The notes under the pieces: model-generated
What the model was told of the DNA's origin: nothing
Seen by the model: only the letters and a program-made list of their open reading frames with translations
Database searches by the model: none
Program-made: the position numbers and the translations under genes
Part shown: positions 45,434-52,653 of the stretch, one piece after another
Numbering within the stretch: the first letter of the stretch is position 1
How the letters are laid out: every line of letters starts with the position of its first letter
Origin: Chthonomonas sp.
Lineage (GTDB): Bacteria; Armatimonadota; Fimbriimonadia; Fimbriimonadales; Fimbriimonadaceae
Length of the DNA stretch: 64,000 bases
Assembly: GCA_016788115.1 (NCBI GenBank)
Contig: JAEURR010000009.1
Location: 1-64,000, forward strand
Direction: 5' to 3'

Positions 45434-46708
45434 TTACTCGCCGACCATCTCCCACGACTCCGACATGATCAAGTAATCGAACTGATCGACCGTGTCGTCA
45501 CCGTTCAGATCCGCCATCGCATCGTAGGCTAGGTCAAGCTTGACCGTATCGAACGCGGCGCTCAGTCGCAAATAGTCGAACTGATCGACGGTGTTATCGT
45601 CGTTGATGTCGCCATTGATGAGGGTTCCGAAGTTCAATCCGCTCAGCCCGGCATTCGTCACGTTGACGTTCGAGATCTTGCGGCTGAGCCAGTGGGTGCC
45701 CTTGACCGTGATATCGTAGCTCCCGCGGCTCATGAGCGTTGTGTTGAAATTCCCGCTGGCGCTACCTGCTACGTCGATCGTTTCGACGAGCGTGCTTGTG
45801 CCCGGCTGGTACAGCTGAACCCGCATCGTCTGCTTGCTTGGATCTCCCAGGAAGCCGCCGAGCATGGCGTTTCCGCTTGCAGGGGCGAGCTCGGTCGGCA
45901 CAATTCCGACCCCAACTGCCGATACGCCCGATTGGGATGCGCCGGGCTGCAGTCGGAAGATGTGCTGGAAGTCGGTTGCCTGGTCGTCCGCATAGAAGCT
46001 CGGCGGTACCTGATTGTTCAGGATCGAATCCTTGACCATGTTTGACAGGACCGTGCGCACGTTCTGGTAGAAGCCCGCCTGATAGGCGGAAACCGCGGGC
46101 GACATGGCCCGCACGAAGAGTTGCGGATTTGCATTATTCGTGTTGGTGTAGGTGAACATCTGCTGACCCGTGTTGTAAACCAACGTATCGTTGAAGTTCT
46201 CAGCCGAGTGGCATTGCATGTCCAGATAAGGGAAGTAGTTGACATCGTAGATGTCCGCGGCACCGGTCTTCTTGTTGGTTACCTTCCAGTCGATGTGCAG
46301 AACGGCCTGCTTGGGACCCATCGAGCGGAGTGTGAAGACGTAGTCGAAGTCCAGCACGTTGCCGACTCCGTTGACTTCTTCAAACGCATGGGCAATGCCT
46401 GTGCTGGGCGAAGCCTGGGTGGAGACATCGAAGTGGCACACCTGGTACTCACGCGGCTGGCCCGAATCGGACGTGCGCTTTGCTCGGTACCAAGCCGAAA
46501 TCTGGTAGGCATAGTCCTTGCCGCCGAAATCCAGCTTGCCGGGGCTGAAAGTGGAGTTGCCAAAGCCTCCCTGCATCCACATGGAGAGGCCGGGCTCAAA
46601 CCACTGGAACTGGAACGGATTTGCCCCACTGGCGCCAATGGTGAAAGTGAAGGCCAAGTTGATGCTTGCGACGCTGCAAGCGACGGCGACATAGACAAGT
46701 TTCTTCAT
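45434..46708 (-). CDS. Secreted protein with C-terminal dockerin-like repeats
   Basis: The 424-residue protein has a signal peptide (MKKLVYVAVACSVASINLAFT) and a large beta-rich body without a recognised family. It ends with a dockerin type I-like module: two Ca-binding loops, GDINDDNTVDQFDYLRL and ADLNGDDTVDQFDYLIM (about 25-26 residues apart). Dockerins bind cohesins in cellulosomes and surface assemblies; no cohesin is visible in this window. The spacing of D-x-N-x-D residues fits F-hand Ca loops. It probably tethers the protein to a surface partner or works as a stability module. Function of the body is unknown. Confidence 0.85.
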   Translation of the reverse strand: MKKLVYVAVACSVASINLAFTFTIGASGANPFQFQWFEPGLSMWMQGGFGNSTFSPGKLDFGGKDYAYQISAWYRAKRTSDSGQPREYQVCHFDVSTQASPSTGIAHAFEEVNGVGNVLDFDYVFTLRSMGPKQAVLHIDWKVTNKKTGAADIYDVNYFPYLDMQCHSAENFNDTLVYNTGQQMFTYTNTNNANPQLFVRAMSPAVSAYQAGFYQNVRTVLSNMVKDSILNNQVPPSFYADDQATDFQHIFRLQPGASQSGVSAVGVGIVPTELAPASGNAMLGGFLGDPSKQTMRVQLYQPGTSTLVETIDVAGSASGNFNTTLMSRGSYDITVKGTHWLSRKISNVNVTNAGLSGLNFGTLINGDINDDNTVDQFDYLRLSAAFDTVKLDLAYDAMADLNGDDTVDQFDYLIMSESWEMVGE

Positions 46709-46852
46709 AGCTTCTTGTATTCCGGAGGACGGTGGACTAACCCAACCTTAAGAGTGTACGACACCTTTTTCTGGTGAGGGCGCGAATGTTACCTTCGCCG
46801 TTTCGGAGTTTATGCGCGAATAATGCGCATGGCGCGCATTCGGCGGAAAAGC

Positions 46853-46866
46853 TCAGTTCAAACTGA
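46853..46866. promoter_or_regulatory. 14-bp palindrome TCAGTT-CA-AACTGA
   Basis: An exact inverted repeat lies in the 240-nt interval between the dockerin-protein gene start (46708) and tRNA-Met (46950). Together with GC-alternating ATGCGC/GCGCAT repeats at 46812-46839 it may hold operator sites. No further gene is visible in this interval. Confidence 0.25.
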
Positions 46867-46949
46867 ACTCAAAGTGACTACTGCATAGAGGACCGCAAAT
46901 CATCACGATGATCATGCAAACGACAGGCAGTGCAAGTCAATGAGTGAGA

Positions 46950-47026
46950 TGGTAGCGGCGGGCGGACTCGAACCGCCGACCTAACGGGTATGAACCGTTT
47001 GCTCTAACCAACTGAGCTACGCCGCC
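46950..47026 (-). tRNA. tRNA-Met (CAT anticodon)
   Basis: The minus strand reads GGCGGCGTAGCTCAGTTGG at its 5' end, with a D-loop GTTGGTTAGA, an anticodon stem AACGG/CCGTT enclosing TTCATAC (anticodon CAT at 46990-46992), and a T-arm GGCGGTTCGAGTCCGCC. The acceptor ends with encoded CCA at 46950-46952. The first base pair is G-U. The features suit elongator Met rather than initiator, but Ile2 (lysidine-modified CAT) cannot be excluded. Confidence 0.95.
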
Positions 47027-47076
47027 AAGCAGAAACCTATTATGGCCGGGCGGGGGCTGTAACTGCAAGCAGGGCC

Positions 47077-47985
47077 TTACAGGCGCACGCCCATCGTATC
47101 AAGAATCCGCTGTAGTTCGTCATCCGAAGCATATGCCACGACGATCTTTCCGCCCTTCTTCGAAGTCTGCAGGGAAGTCTTCGAACCAAAGTACTGGCTA
47201 AGGCTCGACTCTAGGGCTCGCAGATTTGGATCCAGCTTTCGCTTTTCCTTAACCTTGTCCTGCTTGGCCGTCATCATTCCCTTGACGAGAGCCTCGACCT
47301 GTCGTGCGTTGAGAGAGAATCGGATAATCCGCTCGTATGCGTCAAGTTGCTCTTCAGCCGTGGGCAGTGCCAAGAGGGGGCGCACGACGCCCTCGCTCAC
47401 ACTACCGTCCAGCAGCGCATCTTGAATATCATTCGGAAGCCGAAGCAAACGCATAGTGTTCGCGACGGCGGGCCTGCTCTTTCCGACCCGTTTGGCGATC
47501 ATTTCGTGGGTGAGATCGAACTCGCGTTGGAGTTGCTCGTAGGCGCGTGCGCACTCAATGGCCGAGATGTCCTCACGCTGGATGTTCTCGATGAGCGCCA
47601 TCTCGAGCGAGGCTTGTGCGCTCGCCGCTCGGATGTGAACAGGCACCTCCTTCAGCCCCACCAACTTTGAGGCGCGGAGACGGCGCTCACCAGCGATGAG
47701 CTCGTACTTATCGGTGCCAACGGGGCGCACGACGAGCGGCTGGATCACACCGACGGCGCGGATGGAGTCCGCAAGTTCCTTGAGGCTGTCTTCTTCAAAC
47801 TGGGTGCGCGGCTGGCGCTGGTTCGCTACGATCAGCGAAGTGGGCAAGACGGTTGTTTCCTTAGCGCCCGCCACCGGAGTCTTAGGTGCCTTGGCGACGG
47901 GTGCCTTGGGCTTCTCCTTGGGCGCGGAGACCGCCGCGCGGTCCGTCATCAGGTGGCTGAGACCCTTGCCGAGACCCCTTCTCAT
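47077..47985 (-). CDS. parB: Chromosome partitioning protein ParB
   Basis: The 302-residue protein has the ParB N-terminal nuclease-like domain (QPRTQFEEDSLKELADSI, GERRLRASKLVGL and ENIQREDISAIE, which is the CTP-binding and sliding motif region), the helix-turn-helix (LTHEMIAKRVGKSRPAVANTMR) and a short C-terminal dimerisation domain. It loads at parS sites and spreads. Start at 47985 (MRRGLGKGL) has an AAGGA 8 nt before it, and matches the conserved N-terminus seen in ParB. parA, which normally precedes parB, is absent; flagellin is the upstream neighbour. No parS (TGTTTCACGTGAAACA) was seen. Confidence 0.97.
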   Translation of the reverse strand: MRRGLGKGLSHLMTDRAAVSAPKEKPKAPVAKAPKTPVAGAKETTVLPTSLIVANQRQPRTQFEEDSLKELADSIRAVGVIQPLVVRPVGTDKYELIAGERRLRASKLVGLKEVPVHIRAASAQASLEMALIENIQREDISAIECARAYEQLQREFDLTHEMIAKRVGKSRPAVANTMRLLRLPNDIQDALLDGSVSEGVVRPLLALPTAEEQLDAYERIIRFSLNARQVEALVKGMMTAKQDKVKEKRKLDPNLRALESSLSQYFGSKTSLQTSKKGGKIVVAYASDDELQRILDTMGVRL

Positions 47986-48085
47986 CGAACAAGTCCTTGA
48001 GAAGAAGGTTCGTTTGCCAAACGAAGAAAACGCATCCTCAGAGTATGACTCCAAGGATGCGCCGTTCGCTTTGAATGCGGGGAAA

Positions 48086-49549
48086 TTATCCGCCGTTTCG
48101 CAGCAAGCTGAGGATCGACTGGGGCTGCTGATTCGCCTGGGCGAGCATCGACATACCGCTTTGCTGCAGGATCTGCAACTGCGTGTACCGTGTCATTTCC
48201 GATGCCATGTCGGCATCGCGAATCTGGCTTTCCGCCGCGGTGAGGTTCTCTTTGGCGACGCCAAGGGATCGAACGGTGCTCTCCAAGAAGTTTGATTGGA
48301 ACGAGCCGAGGTCACCGCGCATCGTGGCAAGTTGGCTGATCGCCGCGTCAATGATCTGCATGGCCTGGTTGGCACCTGCTTGATTCGTAACGTCGAGCGA
48401 ACCGATGCTCTGTCCCGCAATCGCAGCGGTCCCGAGGTTGGCTGCGAAGGCCGTTGGCATGGCGTACTGGACACTCTGGTTCGAATTTGCGCCGATCTGG
48501 AACTGAACAGCGCCGCTCGAGATGGTGCCGATGCTGACGGTACCGCCTGGCCAGTTCTGGTTACCTCCTGCGGTCAGAGTGAGAACGTTGCCGTACGTGT
48601 CCGTGAGTTTCAAACCGGAGTCGCCGGGGCCGCGTCCACCCTGGAATGCGACGGTGGTTGCACCATTGGTCGTGGTCGCAGTCACGTTGTATACGCCGTT
48701 CACCCCAGTGAGCGCAGTCGTTGCGGTCGTGTGGATGATGCCGCTCGGGTCGCTCAGGTTGATCGGAAACTGGGAACCGGGAGTGGTGTTCGTGAGCCGA
48801 ATCGACACGTTTGGACCTGCCGCCACTGCACTCGCGACAACACCGGTCTGACCGGACAGATCGTTGATCTTGTTGATCATCGACTGGACGGTGTCCGTTC
48901 CGTTACTGGTGAAGCTGTAGCCGTTCAGGACGAACGTGCCTGGGGTTGCGATCGTGGTGTTGACGGTGGCATACGTAGCACCGCCGGTCAGCGCGGCTGC
49001 GGAGGCTGGGGTGGTTTGGGCCAGCGTGACGTTGCCGTTCTGAACGGTGTAGCCGCCGAAAGAGCTTCCGACGTACAGGCTCTGGGCGATGGTGGAATTC
49101 GTGATGGCCGCCGAAACACCCGCAGTGCCATCAAGCAGCTTTTTATTGCCCCACTGAGTCGTGCGGGCAATGCGGTCGATGGAGTCCACCAACGAGCGGA
49201 TCTGCTGTTGGTTGGCCTGTAGCTGGGCCGAATCGACGACTGCCGTGTTGGCGGAGTGGACCGAGATGCCGCGCATATCACGCAGCAGGCGCTGTACTTC
49301 GTCGAGGGCACCCTCAGCCGTCTTCGCCATGTTGACGGCGTCTTGCGAGTTACGGATCGCTTGATCCAGACCCTTGAGCTGGGACCGCATCCCTTCGCTG
49401 ATGATCAGACCCGCTGGGTCGTCTCCCGCGCTGTTGATGCGAAGACCGGTGCTCAAGCGCGTGATGCTTCCGCCCAGCATATCAACTGTCTGGGTGAGGT
49501 TGCGCAGCGCGCCCATGGCTTGAATGTTTGTATTGATCCGCAGGCTCAA
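48086..49549 (-). CDS. fliC: Flagellin, TTG start
   Basis: The 487-residue protein has the two conserved flagellin ends: N-terminal SLRINTNIQAMGALRNL and RLSTGLRINSAGDDPAGL, and C-terminal IRDADMASEMTRYTQLQIL ending SILSLLRNGG. The central part (residues 165-390) is variable and Thr/Gly/Asn-rich. The start is TTG at 49547-49549: GGAG is 6 nt upstream, and the product starts like other flagellins (MSLRINTN). A longer in-frame reading would add nine unlikely residues. It is exported by the flagellar type III system and forms the filament. No other flagellar gene is in this window. Confidence 0.96.
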   Translation of the reverse strand: MSLRINTNIQAMGALRNLTQTVDMLGGSITRLSTGLRINSAGDDPAGLIISEGMRSQLKGLDQAIRNSQDAVNMAKTAEGALDEVQRLLRDMRGISVHSANTAVVDSAQLQANQQQIRSLVDSIDRIARTTQWGNKKLLDGTAGVSAAITNSTIAQSLYVGSSFGGYTVQNGNVTLAQTTPASAAALTGGATYATVNTTIATPGTFVLNGYSFTSNGTDTVQSMINKINDLSGQTGVVASAVAAGPNVSIRLTNTTPGSQFPINLSDPSGIIHTTATTALTGVNGVYNVTATTTNGATTVAFQGGRGPGDSGLKLTDTYGNVLTLTAGGNQNWPGGTVSIGTISSGAVQFQIGANSNQSVQYAMPTAFAANLGTAAIAGQSIGSLDVTNQAGANQAMQIIDAAISQLATMRGDLGSFQSNFLESTVRSLGVAKENLTAAESQIRDADMASEMTRYTQLQILQQSGMSMLAQANQQPQSILSLLRNGG

Positions 49550-49610
49550 GGTTGACTCCTTCGATGCAGCGCCCAAGGAAAATTCGAAAATTCCTTCAGC
49601 GACATGTGAA

Positions 49611-49638
49611 TTCTAGGAGTGACTGTGGAAAAACTTGA
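49611..49638 (-). promoter_or_regulatory. Sigma-28-like promoter for flagellin
   Basis: On the minus strand TCAAGTTT (49631-49638) matches 7 of 8 positions of the sigma-28 -35 box, and TCCTAGAA (49611-49618) matches the GCCGATAA -10 box in about 5 positions with 12 nt between. TAGAAT overlapping the -10 could also serve sigma-70. The predicted leader is about 55 nt. Confidence 0.35.
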
Positions 49639-49664
49639 GGCCCAATTGGGTGAGACGCAAAAAA

Positions 49665-49687
49665 GCCCTGCCGCAGATGGGCAGGGC
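49665..49687 (-). terminator. Terminator of the Asp/Arg-rich protein gene
   Basis: GCCCTGCC (49665-49672) pairs with GGCAGGGC (49680-49687). On the minus strand it is followed by TTTTTTGC. It lies 24 nt downstream of the stop at 49711 and upstream of the flagellin promoter. Confidence 0.85.
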
Positions 49688-49710
49688 GAGCATTTGATGG
49701 TGGTCTTGAA

Positions 49711-50751
49711 CTAGCGGCACGGATTGGTTCGGTAGGTACCGAACTCAACGATGGAGTAACCGCCACGGTAGTCCTCTTCTAAGATGTACTGGTGGTAGAC
49801 GGCGTCGCGGCGACCCCATGGGTCGTCGAACTCGTGGCGAGCGACGATCTGGGCTCCGCCGCGGCCTTCGCGGACTGACTCGATCGCGTATCGGCGAGTC
49901 CGAGTTCCGTTCACCGCGTCGTTCATCAGGTCATAGAAGTCGTCAGAGTTAATGCTGTAAGCCCGCCCGTTCTCATTCCGGATTGCGATGCGCGACCGAC
50001 GCGGCAGCATCGAGTCCAAAGCACGCATATCGCGCCGCTCAAACGTTCGGACCAAATCCCGGACTGCGACGTCAAGCTCGTAGTTGCTGTCATACCGGTC
50101 GTATCGATCCTGGTACCGCCAGTCGCACTCGCGATCGTCGTAGGTGAACGACCAGTGCGGCAGGTTGATGCTGATCCGGATTCCGCTGACGTAGCCTGGC
50201 AAATGCGGGTACGCGTACCATGGCGAGAAGACGCACCGATCGTCGTAGTCGAATCGATAGTAGGGGTACGAGAAGTTGTCATCGCGCCAGTTAGAGTCGT
50301 AGTGGTAGTAGCCTCGGCGCGTGTTGGGACGAGTCCGGGCTTCGCGGTTCGCGCGCTGAGCGATTTCGTCGTCCGTAGGGAAGCGGTAGGTACTGGGCTG
50401 CCGCGAATCCCCATCCCGGTCGTTGTTTCTTCCTCGGGCGGCCGAGTTGCTATTCGTGCCGTACTGGATGACCCCGGAGCGTCCTGACCGCCGCCCGATC
50501 AGACTATCGTCGCCCCCTGAGTTGCCGGTCCGGCGGCTACCGTTGTCACGATTGTCCGAATCCCGGGTACGCGGGGGAGGGTTACGCTCGCCAGATTTGC
50601 TATCTGAATTGCCGCCGCCACCTGAACTCTGGCCACCGCTATTACCGCCTCCTTTACCGCCGCGTGGCTTGCCGAGCAGTCCGTCATCGGCGATGGCAGT
50701 GGCGAAGAGGGCGATTGCCGCAATGAGTGAGAGTGAACGATGGATAGTCAT
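49711..50751 (-). CDS. Secreted Gly/Asp/Arg-rich protein of unknown function
   Basis: The 346-residue protein has a signal peptide (MTIHRSLSLIAAIALFATAIA), a disordered Gly/Ser/Asn/Arg/Asp-rich stretch (residues 26-140), a Tyr/Asp-rich segment (SYPYYRFDYDDRCVFSPWYAYPHLPGY), and a C-terminal globular half with LVRTFERRDMRALDSMLPRR, which looks like a SnoaL/NTF2-like arrangement but is not certain. Such low-complexity surface proteins may be matrix components. No domain can be named with confidence. Confidence 0.75.
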   Translation of the reverse strand: MTIHRSLSLIAAIALFATAIADDGLLGKPRGGKGGGNSGGQSSGGGGNSDSKSGERNPPPRTRDSDNRDNGSRRTGNSGGDDSLIGRRSGRSGVIQYGTNSNSAARGRNNDRDGDSRQPSTYRFPTDDEIAQRANREARTRPNTRRGYYHYDSNWRDDNFSYPYYRFDYDDRCVFSPWYAYPHLPGYVSGIRISINLPHWSFTYDDRECDWRYQDRYDRYDSNYELDVAVRDLVRTFERRDMRALDSMLPRRSRIAIRNENGRAYSINSDDFYDLMNDAVNGTRTRRYAIESVREGRGGAQIVARHEFDDPWGRRDAVYHQYILEEDYRGGYSIVEFGTYRTNPCR

Positions 50752-50835
50752 CTGGGTCTCCTATGTAAGCATGAACGGTCTGTCGGGAAGGTCGTGTCAT
50801 AGGTCCTAGTCCTCGCATGGTCCAAACTGAGGGCA

Positions 50836-51306
50836 ATGCCAATCCGAGTCTTGTTTGTCTGCACCGGAAACATCTGCCGCAGCCCGCTGGCCGAAGCGAT
50901 GTTTCGCAAGTACGCCGAAGAGGCGGGGGCCAGCGACCTCTTTGAAATCGATTCGGCGGGCACCGGCGGTTGGCATGCCGGGGAGTTAGCGGACCCACGG
51001 ACGCTGGCCGTCGCGCGCGCGCTTGGCTGTCCGACTTCACACCGAGCGCGGCAGGTCCGGCCCACAGATTTCGAGGAGTTCGATCACATGGTGCTCATGG
51101 ACCATCAGAACATTCGCGACCTTAAGCGCCTTGGGACGGGTACCGCCGAGTTCAGTTTGATGCTAAGTTGGGACCCGAAATCGACTCGAGAGGAGGTCCC
51201 GGACCCCTATTACGGGGGCCCGGAAGGGTTCAGCGAAATGGCCGCGATGCTGGAGCCAGCGTGCCGCGGCCTTCTCCAGATCCTGACCCCGCGAGGCACG
51301 ATCTAG
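50836..51306 (+). CDS. Low-molecular-weight protein tyrosine phosphatase
   Basis: The 156-residue phosphatase has the P-loop VCTGNICRSP at residues 8-17 (nucleophile Cys9, Arg15) and the general-acid Asp in VPDPYYGG near residue 122. Bacterial members often dephosphorylate tyrosine kinases that regulate exopolysaccharide synthesis; others act on arsenate. The length is typical. GAGGGC before ATG is the likely Shine-Dalgarno. The gene is divergent from the Asp/Arg-rich protein gene, and its last part lies just before the infC promoter. Confidence 0.96.
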   Translation: MPIRVLFVCTGNICRSPLAEAMFRKYAEEAGASDLFEIDSAGTGGWHAGELADPRTLAVARALGCPTSHRARQVRPTDFEEFDHMVLMDHQNIRDLKRLGTGTAEFSLMLSWDPKSTREEVPDPYYGGPEGFSEMAAMLEPACRGLLQILTPRGTI

Positions 51307-51328
51307 AACTCCCCGGTACGTTTGCCGA

Positions 51329-51334
51329 TATAAT
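51329..51334 (+). promoter_or_regulatory. -10 element of the infC operon
   Basis: A perfect TATAAT ends 7 nt before the ATG at 51342, placing the transcription start at or next to that ATG. No clear -35 box is visible at 17 nt. Confidence 0.5.
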
Positions 51335-51341
51335 AGCCGTG

Positions 51342-51377
51342 ATGAATAGAAATCTCATTCGAGGTGTAAGACAATAA
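51342..51377 (+). CDS. Eleven-codon upstream ORF overlapping the infC start
   Basis: ATG at 51342 opens an 11-codon frame (MNRNLIRGVRQ) ending TAA at 51375-51377. The stop overlaps the proposed AUA start of infC by two bases (ATAA). Because the -10 box sits 7 nt before the ATG, this ORF would be read from a leaderless 5' end. The infC Shine-Dalgarno GAGGTG lies within it. A role in coupling or feedback control of infC is inference; no peptide family is known to me. Confidence 0.4.
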   Translation: MNRNLIRGVRQ

Positions 51378-52012
51378 GAAGGTTTCGATCGCGCCCGCAA
51401 CGTGACCCGGGCCCAGACATCAACGAGCGCGTCCTTCGTTTCCGCGACCTGCGAGTGATCTCCGCCGATGGGAGTCAGGCAGGCATTATGCAGAGCCGCC
51501 AGGCGCTGAATCTCGCCAAGGAAGCCGGCCTTGATCTCGTGCTGGTGACAGCCACCGCCCAGCCTCCCGTCGCCCGCATCACCGACTACGGCAAGTATAA
51601 ATACATGACCGAAAAGCGGGAGAAGGAGAACAAGAAGCAAAAGCAAGAATTAAAGGGTATAAAGATGAGTCCGCGAATCGCGGAGAACGACGTGCAGACT
51701 CTTTTGAGTAAGACACGGAAGTTTCTCGAGGAGGGGCACAAGATCCGAGTAGTCTGCCAGTTCAAGGCGCGAGAAATCACGCACCCTGAGATTGGTCATC
51801 AGAAGATGATCCGCTTTGCCGAAGCGTTGTCTGAACTCTCGGTGATCGAACGGCCACCTTTGCTAGAAGGTCGCCAGATGATCATGATCTTGAACCCCAA
51901 ACCGAACGTACCAGGAAAATCAAATGCCAAAGATCAGAACAAACAAGACGGCCGCGAAGAGGTTCAAGATCACGGGCTCGGGGAAGATAACTCGACGGAA
52001 GAGCGGGAATAG
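51374..52012 (+). CDS. infC: Translation initiation factor IF-3 with AUA start and long C-terminal tail
   Basis: The 212-residue protein has the IF-3 N-domain (DINERVLRFRDLRVISADG... and ALNLAKEAGLDLVLV), the linker (YGKYKYMTEKREKE) and the C-domain (KGIKMSPRIAENDV, FLEEGHKIRVVCQFK). The only normal start codon in frame is a GTG at 51455, which would delete the conserved INERV region. ATA at 51374 has GAGGTG 7 nt before it and gives a full N-domain. Rare starts, classically AUU, are a known feature of infC. The last 30 residues are coded in a frame overlapping rpmI, longer than the usual IF-3 end. Confidence 0.88.
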   Translation: MRRFRSRPQRDPGPDINERVLRFRDLRVISADGSQAGIMQSRQALNLAKEAGLDLVLVTATAQPPVARITDYGKYKYMTEKREKENKKQKQELKGIKMSPRIAENDVQTLLSKTRKFLEEGHKIRVVCQFKAREITHPEIGHQKMIRFAEALSELSVIERPPLLEGRQMIMILNPKPNVPGKSNAKDQNKQDGREEVQDHGLGEDNSTEERE

Positions 52013-52118
52013 CCACATGTTCTTCAATAAGAGTCACTCCCGACGCCGACGTCTTGAAGGCGAGCCGGTGCTCTTCAAGGGAGAGCGCAAGCGCGTCCGA
52101 CGCATGCTCGTCATCTAG
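51924..52118 (+). CDS. rpmI: 50S ribosomal protein L35
   Basis: The 64-residue protein has the L35 signature MPKIRTNKTAAKRFKITGSG and KSHSRRRRLEG. The ATG lies 13 nt after an AGGA in the infC coding region. The gene overlaps the 3' end of infC by 89 nt in another frame. In most bacteria infC and rpmI are separate. The order infC-rpmI-rplT is the standard operon. Confidence 0.97.
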   Translation: MPKIRTNKTAAKRFKITGSGKITRRKSGNSHMFFNKSHSRRRRLEGEPVLFKGERKRVRRMLVI

Positions 52119-52159
52119 GACCGCGACTCGCAACTAGCTGCTGGATCTCCACCGCTACC

Positions 52160-52188
52160 GCCCGAAAGGGCTGGGACCCGGTCCAGCC
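52160..52188 (+). promoter_or_regulatory. Two mutually exclusive hairpins before rplT
   Basis: GCCC-GAAA-GGGC (52160-52171) and GGCTGG/CCAGCC (52169-52188) share bases 52169-52171, so only one can form at a time. They lie in the 103-nt rpmI-rplT gap. L20 autoregulates this operon in known bacteria by binding leader RNA, so a similar switch is possible. Confidence 0.35.
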
Positions 52189-52221
52189 AACAACCATACA
52201 CACAAGAGAGGTAACAGAAAA

Positions 52222-52578
52222 ATGGCCCGCGTAAAACGTGGAATCATGCGCCACAAGCGCCATAAGAAGATCATCAAGGCCGCCGAAGGATATTGGGGCC
52301 GTAAGAAGAGTCTTTTCCGCCGTGCCAATGAGCAGGTGATGAAGAGCGGCCAGTACGCCTTCCGCGACCGCCGCGCTAAGAAGCGAGATTTTCGCCGACA
52401 GTGGATTGTCCGCATTACCGCCGCCTGCGAGATGTGCGGCGTGAAGTACAACCACCTGATCTCCGGTCTCACCAAGCAAGGAATCGAAGTCAACCGCAAG
52501 ATGCTGAGCGAACTTGCCATCAGCGACATGGACGCGTTCCGTGCACTGGTGTCGCAAGTCGTGCCGGCCAAGGCGTAA
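52222..52578 (+). CDS. rplT: 50S ribosomal protein L20
   Basis: The 118-residue protein starts MARVKRGIMRHKRHKKIIKA and contains GYWGRKKSLFRRANEQVMKS and FRRQWIVRITAACE, which identify L20. It is an early assembly protein and, in E. coli, the repressor of its own operon. Length is standard. It has an AGAGAGGTAACAG Shine-Dalgarno. It is the last gene of the operon and is followed by a strong terminator. Confidence 0.98.
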   Translation: MARVKRGIMRHKRHKKIIKAAEGYWGRKKSLFRRANEQVMKSGQYAFRDRRAKKRDFRRQWIVRITAACEMCGVKYNHLISGLTKQGIEVNRKMLSELAISDMDAFRALVSQVVPAKA

Positions 52579-52598
52579 AGCCACAAACCCCAATAGAG

Positions 52599-52638
52599 AG
52601 CGGGGTGAGTTCCGAGTGGAACTCACCCCGCTTGTTTT
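52599..52638. terminator. Strong hairpin between rplT and the EF-G-like gene
   Basis: AGCGGGGTGAGTTCC (52599-52613) pairs exactly with GGAACTCACCCCGCT (52618-52632) around GAGT, followed by TGTTTTG. An outer CCACAAA/TTTGTGG pairing (52581-52587 and 52635-52641) extends it. It lies between convergent stop codons and can act on both strands. Confidence 0.9.
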
Positions 52639-52653
52639 GTGGACCTGAGGAGG

